Shown here: positions 1 to 6,630 of the stretch, piece after piece
Layout: the number at the start of each line of letters is the position of its first letter
Numbering within the stretch: the first letter of the stretch is position 1
Notes under the pieces: model-generated
What the model was told of the DNA's origin: nothing
Seen by the model: only the letters and a program-made list of their open reading frames with translations
Database searches by the model: none
Assembly (NCBI GenBank): GCA_913041905.1
Contig: CAJWJQ010000039.1
Location: 1-9,666, forward strand
Direction of reading: 5' to 3'
Length of the DNA: 9,666 nt
From: GCA-2718845 sp913041905
GTDB lineage: Bacteria; Pseudomonadota; Gammaproteobacteria; GCA-002705445; GCA-002716945
Made by a program: the position numbers and the translations under genes

Positions 1-1
1 T

Positions 2-457
2 AGTTCATCTAATTCTGGATCATCAATTGCTTCATCTTCTTATTCTTCTAGCCAGTCAACTGGAACATCAAGCTCAAGCTCCTCATCAAGCTCAAGCTCC
101 TCTACTAATCTAACAAAACTTCCATCTGGCACATTTGTTTTTAATGTTACTGCTCAAACTTCCTCAGATTACATTGTATCAGTTGCTGACAGTAATATTA
201 CCCAATCAGGTAATGATCCAATATTAAGAGTTAAAGAAGGTGATGAATTATCCTTTAATGTAAATGCTTCTGGCCACCCTTTTTTATTAAAAACTACACA
301 AGGCACAGGGACAAATGATCAAATAGATGGTGTTAATAATAATGGTGCTGACGAAGGCACAGTCACATGGTCAGTTCCAATTGGAAGTGCTGGAACATAC
401 TATTATCAATGTTCTATTCATGGGGATATGGTAGGTCAAATTATTGTTGAACAATAG
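2..457 (+). CDS. Ser-rich protein with C-terminal cupredoxin (type-1 copper) domain, 5' partial
   Basis: The reading frame is open from base 2 to the TAG at 455-457, giving the last 151 residues; the start lies outside the window. Residues 1 to about 34 are a Ser-rich linker, largely runs of Ser, typical of a flexible surface or periplasmic spacer. The rest is a compact beta domain. It carries the four ligands of a type-1 copper site: His92 in GHPF, then Cys137, His140 and Met143 in YYYQCSIHGDMVGQI. The C-x2-H-x2-M spacing is that of amicyanin-like small blue copper proteins. The domain ends in a final beta strand (QIIVEQ), as usual. It probably carries electrons or binds copper outside the cytoplasm. 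Nothing before the linker is visible, so the full protein could be a lipoprotein or a multidomain surface protein. The domain call is firm; the electron partner is unknown. Confidence 0.88.
   Translation, partial: SSSNSGSSIASSSYSSSQSTGTSSSSSSSSSSSSTNLTKLPSGTFVFNVTAQTSSDYIVSVADSNITQSGNDPILRVKEGDELSFNVNASGHPFLLKTTQGTGTNDQIDGVNNNGADEGTVTWSVPIGSAGTYYYQCSIHGDMVGQIIVEQ
68..103 (+). repeat. 18-bp tandem repeat coding for poly-Ser
   Basis: Two copies of an 18-base unit made of TCA, AGC and TCC serine codons lie head to tail at 68-85 and 86-103, with one mismatch at the last base. They encode the densest part of the Ser linker before the cupredoxin domain. The repeat could expand or contract by slippage and so change linker length without shifting the frame. 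Confidence 0.75.
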
Positions 458-578
458 AAGTTAGATAATCTTTTTATTTTTGATAATATCTCATTCCACC
501 GAGACTAGAACTATTTATACTTGTTAAGAATTCATAAGCCCTGTAAAATTTATTATTAAATTGACCCTATTGAATAAA

Positions 579-3152
579 TTAGGCAGAGTTTCTACTTGCA
601 TTAATATTTCCAAACATTGATCTTATAACCATTTTCTCAAAAGTTTTAATATCTGTTCTTGTTAATGACATTTCGTTAGCTTTATTTATATTCATTAAGG
701 CATATTGTTGAATAGTTATTAGTGGTTGTACTATCTCTTCTCTAGCAAGAATTGATGCTTTACCTGCATCTTCATTTTGCATTAGTTCTGCAAAGCCGGT
801 AAGTTCTAGAATTAGTTTATTTGTAAGGACATATTCATCATATATTAATTTCCAAAATTCCCCATATTTTTCATCATCACTTAGATAGTGTGTTAGTTTA
901 AAAAATGATTTTGTTAGACTCATCATACTATTTGAAATTAATGTTCTGAAAAATATAGATTTTTTATATAGCTTTTTTAATTTACTAAAATCATCATTTA
1001 CCTTAAAATAATTTAATGCAGTTCCAACACCATAAAAACCTGGTACATTTTGTTTTAATTGGCTCCAACTTCCAACAAAGGGAATTGCCCTTAAATCCTC
1101 AAAAATAAATTCCAAACTCTTATTTCTTTTAGATGGTCTACTCCCTATATTAGTCTTAGAATAATACCTTAATGTTGTAATCTCTTCCAAATAGCTTAAA
1201 AATTTTGGATGTGACTTGAACTTTTTATATGATTTATAACTAATCATAGCAAGAGTATTTAAGATGTCGTAGTTTTTCTTTGTTAATTTATTCTTATCAC
1301 TTCTAAGCACCTTATTTGAAATACCGGAGCTTAAAAGTTGTTCTAAATTAAATTTTGATGAATCTATAGTACCAAAATTAGAACTAATTGTTTGACCTTG
1401 AACAGTAAGTTGAATGTCATCTGCATGTACAGAATTATCTAAAGAGGAGTAGAACTCATGAGTATTACCTCCTCCTCTAGCAGGTGGCCCCCCTCTACCA
1501 TCAAAAAAAATAGTCTTTATTTTAAATTTATCTGAAATTTTACTGAGAGAAAGCTTAGTTTTATATATACTCCAATTAGCCATAAGGTATCCGCCATCTT
1601 TAGTTCCATCCGAAAATCCAAGCATTACAGTTTGTTTATCCCCTCTTTTTTTAAGATGATTTCTGTATTCTTTTATCTTATACAAGTCTTTTAATATTTC
1701 TTCCGAGTTTTTAAGATCATCAATTGTTTCAAACAGTGGTATGATGTCAACAGAGGGTGAATTCCAACCACACATTTTAAAAAGAATAAAAACATTCATT
1801 ATATCATCTAATGAACTACAATTACTTATTATATATCTATTACATGCTTTCTCACCATTTTTATCTTGTATCATCCTCATAACATTAATACTATTAATTG
1901 TGTCTTTTGACTCCTTAGACTTTAATTGAGACAATATACTTTTAGTGTCTAAGTTTTTATTAATCTCTTTTGTGAAATCTGATAAATTTTTATAATCATT
2001 TTTTAGTATGATAGATGAGTTATTCATTGAGCATATATTATTAAATACTTTTGAGTGAACTCTTGAGTTTTGTCTTATATCAAGACTTGCGAAATGGAAT
2101 CCAAATAAAGTAACTTTATTAATTAAATCCGTCACTTTTTCTTGGTATAAACCAAAATAAGATTTATTAAGTTCTTTTTTAATCGAAATTAAGACACTTA
2201 AGAATTTATCAACTGTGATTTTTGGTTTTGATTTAACATTGTAAATTTCATCATGAAGGTGATCTTGGAGAGTTTGAAGTTGATTAGATATTTTATCAAA
2301 TGTTAATCTTCTTTTTAGTTTTTTTATATCCTTAAAGTAATTGTTTAGTACTGCGGATCTTAATTTATTAGAGGTCTTAAGAGTTATATCTGAATTAACA
2401 AAGGGGTTTCCATCCCTGTCTCCTCCTGGCCAAAAGCCAAAATCAAAAATTGAATTATTTATTTCTTTACCTTCAAAAATATTTTCTTGTAGATAATTGA
2501 CAATTGAACTAGCTGAGTTATAAAACACGTTTTCCAAATACCATATTAAACTTATAGCCTCATCAAGAGGCGTTGGTTTCATTTTAATATAAAACCTTGT
2601 TTTACCTAACTGTGCTAGTAATAGTTTAATCTCATCAAGATCATCTTTATAGATTGCATTTGAAAGGTCAGTTATTATACCCAGAACATTGTCAGGATAG
2701 AACTGTGTAGGATGAGCTGTTAATACTATTCTGACCTTAGTTCTTTTTAAATATAACTTGAGTTTGTTTGATTTTTGAAGATTTACAGCCTCTTCTTTGA
2801 TATACCGCATTGTTCCTCTTCCATGCATATTGTTAACATAAGGAAAAGCAGCATCCTCAATAGCATCAAATAAAACAACTTGTCTTTCAATATATTTAAT
2901 GAAATTGAAGAGGATATCATTCTTTTCACAACTATTAATTTTAGGTAAATAGTTACTAAAAAATGAATCGATAATAGATTTAGGATCATTATTATTTTTA
3001 TATTGACTTTTACAAAAATCCGTGAATAGAGGCAATAGAATTGATGTTTTTTTAAGTGAAGAAAACGGTAATGTTAAAAATAAATTATTGTAAATCTGAT
3101 ATTTTGACAGAACCCTTTGATTGAATCTTTCTATTTTTGGTTTACGAGCCAT
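579..3152 (-). CDS. ppc: Phosphoenolpyruvate carboxylase
   Basis: Cytoplasmic enzyme joining PEP and bicarbonate to give oxaloacetate and phosphate, the anaplerotic entry to the TCA cycle. At 857 residues it is slightly shorter than the E. coli enzyme (883). Family motifs occur in order: VLTAHPT (catalytic His147), GFWPGGDRDGNP (239-250), FGFHFASLDIRQ (350-361), VMLGFSDGTKDGG (509-521), FDGRGGPPARGGG (550-562), GSRPSKR (670-676), RAIPFVGSWSQ (688-698), and a C-terminal RNSA in place of the usual RNTG. The position normally held by His in HGRGG is Asp551. I believe this DGRGGPPARGG form is shared by other Bacteroidetes enzymes, which suggests a lineage variant and not a broken gene. The ATG at 3152 follows an A/T-rich leader with no Shine-Dalgarno. 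The gene is monocistronic, divergent from the MarC gene and convergent with the cupredoxin gene. Confidence 0.97.
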   Translation of the reverse strand: MARKPKIERFNQRVLSKYQIYNNLFLTLPFSSLKKTSILLPLFTDFCKSQYKNNNDPKSIIDSFFSNYLPKINSCEKNDILFNFIKYIERQVVLFDAIEDAAFPYVNNMHGRGTMRYIKEEAVNLQKSNKLKLYLKRTKVRIVLTAHPTQFYPDNVLGIITDLSNAIYKDDLDEIKLLLAQLGKTRFYIKMKPTPLDEAISLIWYLENVFYNSASSIVNYLQENIFEGKEINNSIFDFGFWPGGDRDGNPFVNSDITLKTSNKLRSAVLNNYFKDIKKLKRRLTFDKISNQLQTLQDHLHDEIYNVKSKPKITVDKFLSVLISIKKELNKSYFGLYQEKVTDLINKVTLFGFHFASLDIRQNSRVHSKVFNNICSMNNSSIILKNDYKNLSDFTKEINKNLDTKSILSQLKSKESKDTINSINVMRMIQDKNGEKACNRYIISNCSSLDDIMNVFILFKMCGWNSPSVDIIPLFETIDDLKNSEEILKDLYKIKEYRNHLKKRGDKQTVMLGFSDGTKDGGYLMANWSIYKTKLSLSKISDKFKIKTIFFDGRGGPPARGGGNTHEFYSSLDNSVHADDIQLTVQGQTISSNFGTIDSSKFNLEQLLSSGISNKVLRSDKNKLTKKNYDILNTLAMISYKSYKKFKSHPKFLSYLEEITTLRYYSKTNIGSRPSKRNKSLEFIFEDLRAIPFVGSWSQLKQNVPGFYGVGTALNYFKVNDDFSKLKKLYKKSIFFRTLISNSMMSLTKSFFKLTHYLSDDEKYGEFWKLIYDEYVLTNKLILELTGFAELMQNEDAGKASILAREEIVQPLITIQQYALMNINKANEMSLTRTDIKTFEKMVIRSMFGNINASRNSA

Positions 3153-3253
3153 TTATATTATTTTACGCATAGCTAATAGTATCAATACTTTAGATGCTTT
3201 TTATATTATACTAATTTATTATCAATTCTCCAAAAATCTTCAAAAAATAAATC

Positions 3254-3261
3254 TATATTTG
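3254..3261 (+). promoter_or_regulatory. Putative -7 box TATATTTG upstream of the MarC-family gene
   Basis: The sequence matches the Bacteroidetes sigma factor -7 consensus TAnnTTTG and ends 14 bases before the ATG at 3276. No clear TTG -33 element is visible 17-23 bases upstream. The 123-base gap between the divergent ppc and MarC genes must serve both; I could not pick out a convincing box for ppc. Confidence 0.42.
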
Positions 3262-3275
3262 CGCAAAAATTTGAA

Positions 3276-3845
3276 ATGAATTTTAAAGAAATCTTCACTG
3301 TAACTATGATTCTATTTGCTGTAATTGACATAGTTGGAAATATTCCAGTAATTATATCACTTAGAAGGAAGGTTGGTAAGATAGAATCTGAGAAAGCAAC
3401 AATAGTTGCCTCTTGTATAATGATTGCATTTTTATTTATAGGAGAAGAAATACTCAACTTGATTGGAATAGATATAAATTCATTTGCCGTGGCTGGATCA
3501 ATAGTTATCTTCTTTTTAGCACTTGAGATGATATTAGGCATATCATTATTTCAAGATGATCAACCAGAAACGGCATCAATAGTGCCTATTGCTTTTCCAT
3601 TAATAGCTGGTGCTGGAACACTTACAACATTATTATCTCTTAGAGCTGAATTTCAATTAATAAATATTATTGTTGCAATAATAATTAATTCTCTTTTTGT
3701 ATATATAGTTCTAAAATCATCCAATAGAATTGAAAATGTTCTTGGAAAAAATGGAATAGCAGTTGTAAGAAAAGTTTTTGGGATAATACTTCTCTCAATA
3801 GCAGTAAAACTTTTTTCAACTAATATTGCCCTTATAACTGGATAA
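3276..3845 (+). CDS. MarC-family integral membrane protein
   Basis: A 189-residue inner-membrane protein with about six hydrophobic segments. It matches the MarC family (PF01914; YhgN and YchE in E. coli). Supporting features are FAVIDIVGNIP near the N-terminus (14-24), the central PIAFPLIAGAG (104-114), and a C-terminal segment VRKVFGIILLSIAVK (164-178), where the family usually ends with a Gly- and Ala-rich helix. The length is typical. The name comes from a supposed multiple-antibiotic-resistance role that later work on the E. coli gene did not support, so the substrate is unknown. The ATG at 3276 is the first in frame. The stop is 10 bases before the following DoxX-like gene, so the two are probably cotranscribed. 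Confidence 0.9.
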   Translation: MNFKEIFTVTMILFAVIDIVGNIPVIISLRRKVGKIESEKATIVASCIMIAFLFIGEEILNLIGIDINSFAVAGSIVIFFLALEMILGISLFQDDQPETASIVPIAFPLIAGAGTLTTLLSLRAEFQLINIIVAIIINSLFVYIVLKSSNRIENVLGKNGIAVVRKVFGIILLSIAVKLFSTNIALITG

Positions 3846-3855
3846 CTCTTAAATT

Positions 3856-4227
3856 TTGAAATACATTAAATTAATCTCTATATATTTTTTTGGATCAACA
3901 TATATTTATATTGGAATAAGACACTTTACTGAACCAGACTATTTTTTATCAATAATACCTAATTATATGAGCTTTCATCTAGAATTAGTTTATTTGAGTG
4001 GTGTTTTTGAAATTCTTTTAGGCTTTATGCTTCTTTTTAATAAATATAGAATTATAGCTGCAAAAGGAGTAATTCTTCTTCTTCTAGGAGTATTCCCTGC
4101 TAATATATATCTTGCTCAAAGCACTCTAGCACAGTCTTTATTAGAAATTACAAAAGAAACTGCAATTATTAGACTTCCTTTTCAAGCTGTATTTTTATTA
4201 TTTGCTTATTGGTTTACAAAAAAATAA
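3856..4227 (+). CDS. DoxX-like membrane protein (COG4270 type), TTG start
   Basis: A 123-residue protein with about four membrane segments. It resembles the DoxX-like group typified by COG4270: GIRHFTEPDYFLSIIP (20-35), LSGVFEILLG (47-56), FPANI (80-84) and RLPFQAVFLLFAYW (106-119) all sit where that group has its conserved residues. The substrate is unknown; DoxX relatives are linked to quinone or sulfur redox and to oxidative stress, but nothing here fixes the role. The start is a TTG at 3856. The first in-frame ATG (near 3967) would remove the first membrane segment and the conserved RHF motif, so TTG is preferred. The gene lies 10 bases after the MarC stop, probably in one operon. Confidence 0.82.
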   Translation: MKYIKLISIYFFGSTYIYIGIRHFTEPDYFLSIIPNYMSFHLELVYLSGVFEILLGFMLLFNKYRIIAAKGVILLLLGVFPANIYLAQSTLAQSLLEITKETAIIRLPFQAVFLLFAYWFTKK

Positions 4228-4242
4228 ATATTCGTAACTTTG
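4209..4242 (+). promoter_or_regulatory. Putative promoter TTG-N23-TAACTTTG for the small membrane protein operon
   Basis: A perfect TAnnTTTG -7 box at 4235-4242 is preceded by TTG at 4209-4211, a 23-base spacer at the upper end of the range reported for Flavobacterium. The -33 element lies inside the end of the DoxX-like gene. Only four bases (TTTA) separate the box from the ATG at 4247, so the transcript would start at or next to the start codon. Confidence 0.5.
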
Positions 4243-4246
4243 TTTA

Positions 4247-4387
4247 ATGAAGAATTTCTTTGAATGGCATGAAGAATTTACTTGGAAATTTGCTAAAAAG
4301 TTTGGCTTTACCAAATATCAAGTGACACTATTAGCTTGGTTAGAAGGTTTTCTACTTGGATATCTACTCTGCAAGTTTGTTTTTTAA
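4247..4387 (+). CDS. Small membrane protein, 46 residues
   Basis: A 46-codon gene. The N-terminal half (MKNFFEWHEEFTWKFAKKFG) is aromatic and amphipathic. The C-terminal half, about residues 26-45, is one hydrophobic helix containing a GFLLGYLL Gly-zipper-like stretch. This layout resembles small hypothetical proteins I associate with Flavobacteriia, but I cannot name a family. A perfect TAnnTTTG box four bases before the ATG supports real expression. It ends 10 bases before the ATG of the DUF4396 gene, so the two are likely cotranscribed. It may be a small membrane partner or regulator of that protein; this is inference. The reading frame is clean and the codon use matches its neighbours. 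Confidence 0.72.
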   Translation: MKNFFEWHEEFTWKFAKKFGFTKYQVTLLAWLEGFLLGYLLCKFVF

Positions 4388-4397
4388 AATAAAAAAA

Positions 4398-4829
4398 ATG
4401 ATTTTATCAATTTCTTGGAACTGCAAACACACTTGGAAAAAAGCAAGACTTAATACATTCTGGTGTCTATTAGGTTGCTCAATAGGTGATTTTGGCACTA
4501 TTTATTATTTCCAAAATATTGACCATACCTGGTCAATCACCAGTATAATGATTTTAGCAATAGTTAATGGATTATTAACTTCAATTATTCTAGAGACATT
4601 CATACTATTAAAACAACTAGGATTATTCAATGCAATAAAAACAGCTCTTGGAATGAGTCTTATTTCAATGGTTTCAATGGAAATAGCTATGAATATTACA
4701 GATATACTTCTAACTGGAGGAGCATTAATAACTTGGTGGGCTATACCGATTATGCTTACTGCCGGCTTTTTAACTCCTCTACCCTATAATTATTGGAGAC
4801 TAAAAAAATATAACTCAAGTTGTCATTAA
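4398..4829 (+). CDS. DUF4396-family membrane protein
   Basis: A 143-residue protein with about four membrane helices that fits the DUF4396 family. It has an N-terminal FWCLLGCSIGDFG (21-33; Cys23, Cys27, Asp31), a central Gly- and Met-rich helix ending SMEIAMNITD (91-102 region), and the typical end AGFLTPLPYNYWRLKKY (122-138). The last residues are Ser-Cys-His. The Cys, Asp, Met and His residues within and near the helices would suit metal or redox chemistry, but the function is not known. A longer reading from TTG at 4356 is possible but would overlap the upstream 46-residue gene by 32 bases. The ATG at 4398, after an A-rich leader, gives the usual family N-terminus and is preferred. Confidence 0.75.
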   Translation: MILSISWNCKHTWKKARLNTFWCLLGCSIGDFGTIYYFQNIDHTWSITSIMILAIVNGLLTSIILETFILLKQLGLFNAIKTALGMSLISMVSMEIAMNITDILLTGGALITWWAIPIMLTAGFLTPLPYNYWRLKKYNSSCH

Positions 4830-4839
4830 ATCGGTTTCA

Positions 4840-4920
4840 ATGAGCTTAATTTTCCCCTTTCTAATACTTTTTCTAATTGTTTTGATTTTTAACTTAATTA
4901 TGAGTTTATTTATATCATGA
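4840..4920 (+). CDS. Possible 26-residue membrane microprotein
   Basis: An ATG at 4840, 10 bases after the DUF4396 stop, opens a 26-codon frame ending in TGA at 4918-4920. The product begins MSLIFPFLILFLIV and is almost wholly Ile, Leu, Phe and Val, enough for one membrane helix, with no charged residue. Its stop overlaps the start of the NTF2-like gene as ATGA, the same arrangement used at the next junction. Both flanking distances (10 bases, then a 4-base overlap) match those of real genes in this run. It could still be chance in AT-rich DNA, since T-rich stretches readily read as Phe, Leu and Ile. It might act as a true membrane peptide or only as a translational coupling leader. Confidence 0.42.
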   Translation: MSLIFPFLILFLIVLIFNLIMSLFIS

Positions 4921-5369
4921 AAGAAAAAATAATTGAAGTACAGAAAAAGTGGGGTAATGGAATAATAAAAATGGGTGAGCTTTCCGATGATAAAGATTCT
5001 TTAGAAGAATTCACAAATAATTTTCTTCATGAGATATATAACTTTGAAGGAGATCAATTATTATTCAAACCTAGCAAAGCATCAGAAATTCAATTTAGAA
5101 ATACAAAGGAAAAAACTATTTCATACTTTATTGCTGGAGATGATAGAAAATGCAGTGAAGATCAAGGTTTTGCTTTAGCAAAATGGAAAAAAATTAGTTT
5201 TGAAAATAGTCAAATTAAGATAATAAATGATTTAGGTTTTGCTACAGGAAATTATTGTTTTGAAAATGAGTCAACAAAAATAAAAGTTGAATTCAGTTTT
5301 GGATATATAGAAATAGATAATTCTATTAAAATTTTCCTTCATCACTCATCTATTCCTTATAAAAAATGA
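4917..5369 (+). CDS. NTF2-like (SnoaL / CaMKII-association type) protein
   Basis: A 150-residue soluble protein without a signal peptide. The pattern suits an NTF2-like fold: a long N-terminal helix (VQKKWGNGIIKMG), a loop (LLFKPSKASEIQFRNTKEKTISYF), then antiparallel strands including VEFSFGYI (124-131) and a terminal strand FLHHSSIPY (139-148). The His-His-Ser-Ser-x-Pro-Tyr ending is characteristic of a group of short proteins often mislabelled as phosphoribosyl-AMP cyclohydrolase. No catalytic set can be assigned; members of this superfamily may bind small ligands or act as enzymes. The stop overlaps the start of the aldo/keto reductase gene (ATGA at 5366-5369), which points to coupled translation and a shared role, perhaps handling the same small carbonyl compound. 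That role is inference. Confidence 0.78.
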   Translation: MKEKIIEVQKKWGNGIIKMGELSDDKDSLEEFTNNFLHEIYNFEGDQLLFKPSKASEIQFRNTKEKTISYFIAGDDRKCSEDQGFALAKWKKISFENSQIKIINDLGFATGNYCFENESTKIKVEFSFGYIEIDNSIKIFLHHSSIPYKK

Positions 5370-6229
5370 ATTATTCTAAAATCATCTCAGGTACAATGAA
5401 TTGGGGTATTTGGGGTAATAACTTGTCTACTAAGCAGGTATCTGAACTTATTGAAAATTCTGTTGAATTTGGAGTTGATACATTTGATCATGCTGATATC
5501 TATGGAGGATATACAACAGAAGAATTATTTGGAAGGGGGTTAATAGAATCTAAAATTGATAGAGAAAAAATAAAACTTATTTCAAAATTTGGGATAATGT
5601 ACCCGTCAGATAAATTACCAATTAAGGTTAAGCACTATGATTACTCAAAAGATCACATAATTAAATCTGTTGAAAATTCCTTAATAAATCTTAAAACTGA
5701 TTATTTAGATTGTGTTTTAATGCATAGACCTAGCCCGCTTATGGATATTAATGAAATATCCGATACAGTTAATCAACTTTTAGAATCTAAAAAGATTAAT
5801 TCATTTGGGGTTTCAAACTTTAACCCTCAGCAAATGCAAATGTTTAATAATAAAATTAAAATTGATTGTAATCAAATTCAATGCTCGCTAACTCATTTAG
5901 ATCCTATTTATGATGGAACATTAGATTATATGCAATCGAAAGGTATAAAACCGATGGCTTGGAAACCTCTTGGTGAGTTCTATTTAAAAAAGAATGATCA
6001 AAATAATCGAATAAGAGAAAAGCTTTTAAAATTCAAAAAAAAATATAATTGTTCTGAAAGTCAAATTCTCCTATCATGGTTGATTAAACATCCTTCTAAT
6101 ATTATTCCTGTTGTTGGAACAACTAAAATTGATAGATTAAAAGAATCTATAGATTCTAGTAGTATTAATTTAGAGTTAATTGATTGGTTCGAAATATTAG
6201 AAGCTAGTGTTGGGAAGAGAGCTCCTTAG
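5366..6229 (+). CDS. Aldo/keto reductase, YdhF-like
   Basis: A 287-residue soluble NAD(P)H-dependent oxidoreductase with a TIM-barrel sequence pattern. The catalytic tetrad is visible: Asp41 and Tyr46 in FDHADIYGGY, Lys74 in LISKFG, and His120 in LMHRP. The FGVSNF motif (147-152), NQIQCSLTH (169-177), DGTLD (183-187), MAWKPLGE (197-204) and the cofactor-phosphate loop GTTKIDR (251-257) follow in order. The TMNWGIWG start, FDHADIYGGY and HRPSPLMD place it in the YdhF/COG4989 group. Its physiological substrate is unknown. Its start overlaps the NTF2-like gene by four bases. The 3' end is one base from the stop of the opposing DoxX gene, with no terminator visible between. Confidence 0.93.
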   Translation: MNYSKIISGTMNWGIWGNNLSTKQVSELIENSVEFGVDTFDHADIYGGYTTEELFGRGLIESKIDREKIKLISKFGIMYPSDKLPIKVKHYDYSKDHIIKSVENSLINLKTDYLDCVLMHRPSPLMDINEISDTVNQLLESKKINSFGVSNFNPQQMQMFNNKIKIDCNQIQCSLTHLDPIYDGTLDYMQSKGIKPMAWKPLGEFYLKKNDQNNRIREKLLKFKKKYNCSESQILLSWLIKHPSNIIPVVGTTKIDRLKESIDSSSINLELIDWFEILEASVGKRAP

Positions 6230-6230
6230 A

Positions 6231-6617
6231 CTACTTACCTTTTATATAATTATCTATAGAATACTTACCTGGACCGGCAATTATAATAATTGAAAGTGAT
6301 ATTAAATACAATAGTGCAGTCTGATATGATTCAAATGGTTCACCACTTTTAACATCAAAAACAACAATAAACATCATAAATAAGGGAAGTGCTGTAAAAA
6401 ATCTTGTTTTATATCCTATTATGATAAAAATAGGAGCTATAAGCTCACCTATCGATGCAAGTAATAAGGTTATATCACTTCCAAAGCCAAGAAAACTGTA
6501 GAAGAAATCTTCTCCATTAATAAGCATCTTAAGCTTTTTAAGTCCATAACCAAAAACAAAAAGAAGTGATATTATTACTCTATATAATAATAGTGCTTTA
6601 TGTATATATTTACTCAT
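6231..6617 (-). CDS. DoxX-family membrane protein
   Basis: A 128-residue protein with about four membrane helices. DoxX features: an N-terminal LLYRVIISLLFVFGYGLKK (10-28), in which the family has Arg and then a Gly- and Lys-containing turn; GELIAPIFIIIGYKTR (57-72), the conserved Glu helix followed by a basic loop; and a C-terminal AGPGKYSID (114-122), where most members read GPG-x-[YF]-S-[LI]-D. The partner and substrate are unknown; membrane redox or quinone-linked roles are proposed for the family. It is the last gene of the - strand run, 13 bases after the CotH-family stop. It also has its own TATATTTG box four bases before the ATG, so it may be transcribed separately. It is distinct from the DoxX-like gene at 3856. 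Confidence 0.88.
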   Translation of the reverse strand: MSKYIHKALLLYRVIISLLFVFGYGLKKLKMLINGEDFFYSFLGFGSDITLLLASIGELIAPIFIIIGYKTRFFTALPLFMMFIVVFDVKSGEPFESYQTALLYLISLSIIIIAGPGKYSIDNYIKGK

Positions 6618-6621
6618 TAGT

Positions 6622-6629
6622 CAAATATA
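6622..6629 (-). promoter_or_regulatory. Putative -7 box TATATTTG for the DoxX gene
   Basis: A perfect TAnnTTTG match on the - strand, squeezed between the CotH-family stop (6631-6633) and the DoxX ATG at 6617. The spacer to the ATG is four bases (ACTA). No TTG -33 is visible at the usual distance. It suggests an internal promoter yielding a leaderless DoxX mRNA. Confidence 0.45.
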
Positions 6630-6630
6630 G

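Noticed and set aside
521..539. Imperfect palindrome around GAATTC between the cupredoxin and ppc genes, considered as a bidirectional terminator
   Set aside because: Only the central six bases pair well; flanking pairs are broken and no T run follows.
1741..1929. 62-codon + strand frame inside ppc
   Set aside because: It lies antisense to a strongly conserved part of PEP carboxylase; hydrophobic composition is what an AT-rich antisense frame gives.
2783..2989. 68-codon - strand frame inside ppc
   Set aside because: Same strand as ppc but in another frame; the real frame carries family sequence throughout this region.
3206..3541. 111-codon - strand frame over the ppc/MarC gap and MarC
   Set aside because: Antisense to the MarC gene, which has clear family motifs; no family resemblance in this frame.
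4356..4397. TTG-initiated N-terminal extension of the DUF4396 protein
   Set aside because: It would overlap the 46-residue gene by 32 bases and the extra residues do not extend the family domain; ATG 4398 is better.
3856..6617. The two DoxX-type genes as a recent duplication
   Set aside because: They share only the general family layout; their motifs and ends differ (RHF/FPANI type against GPGKYSID type), so they belong to different subgroups.
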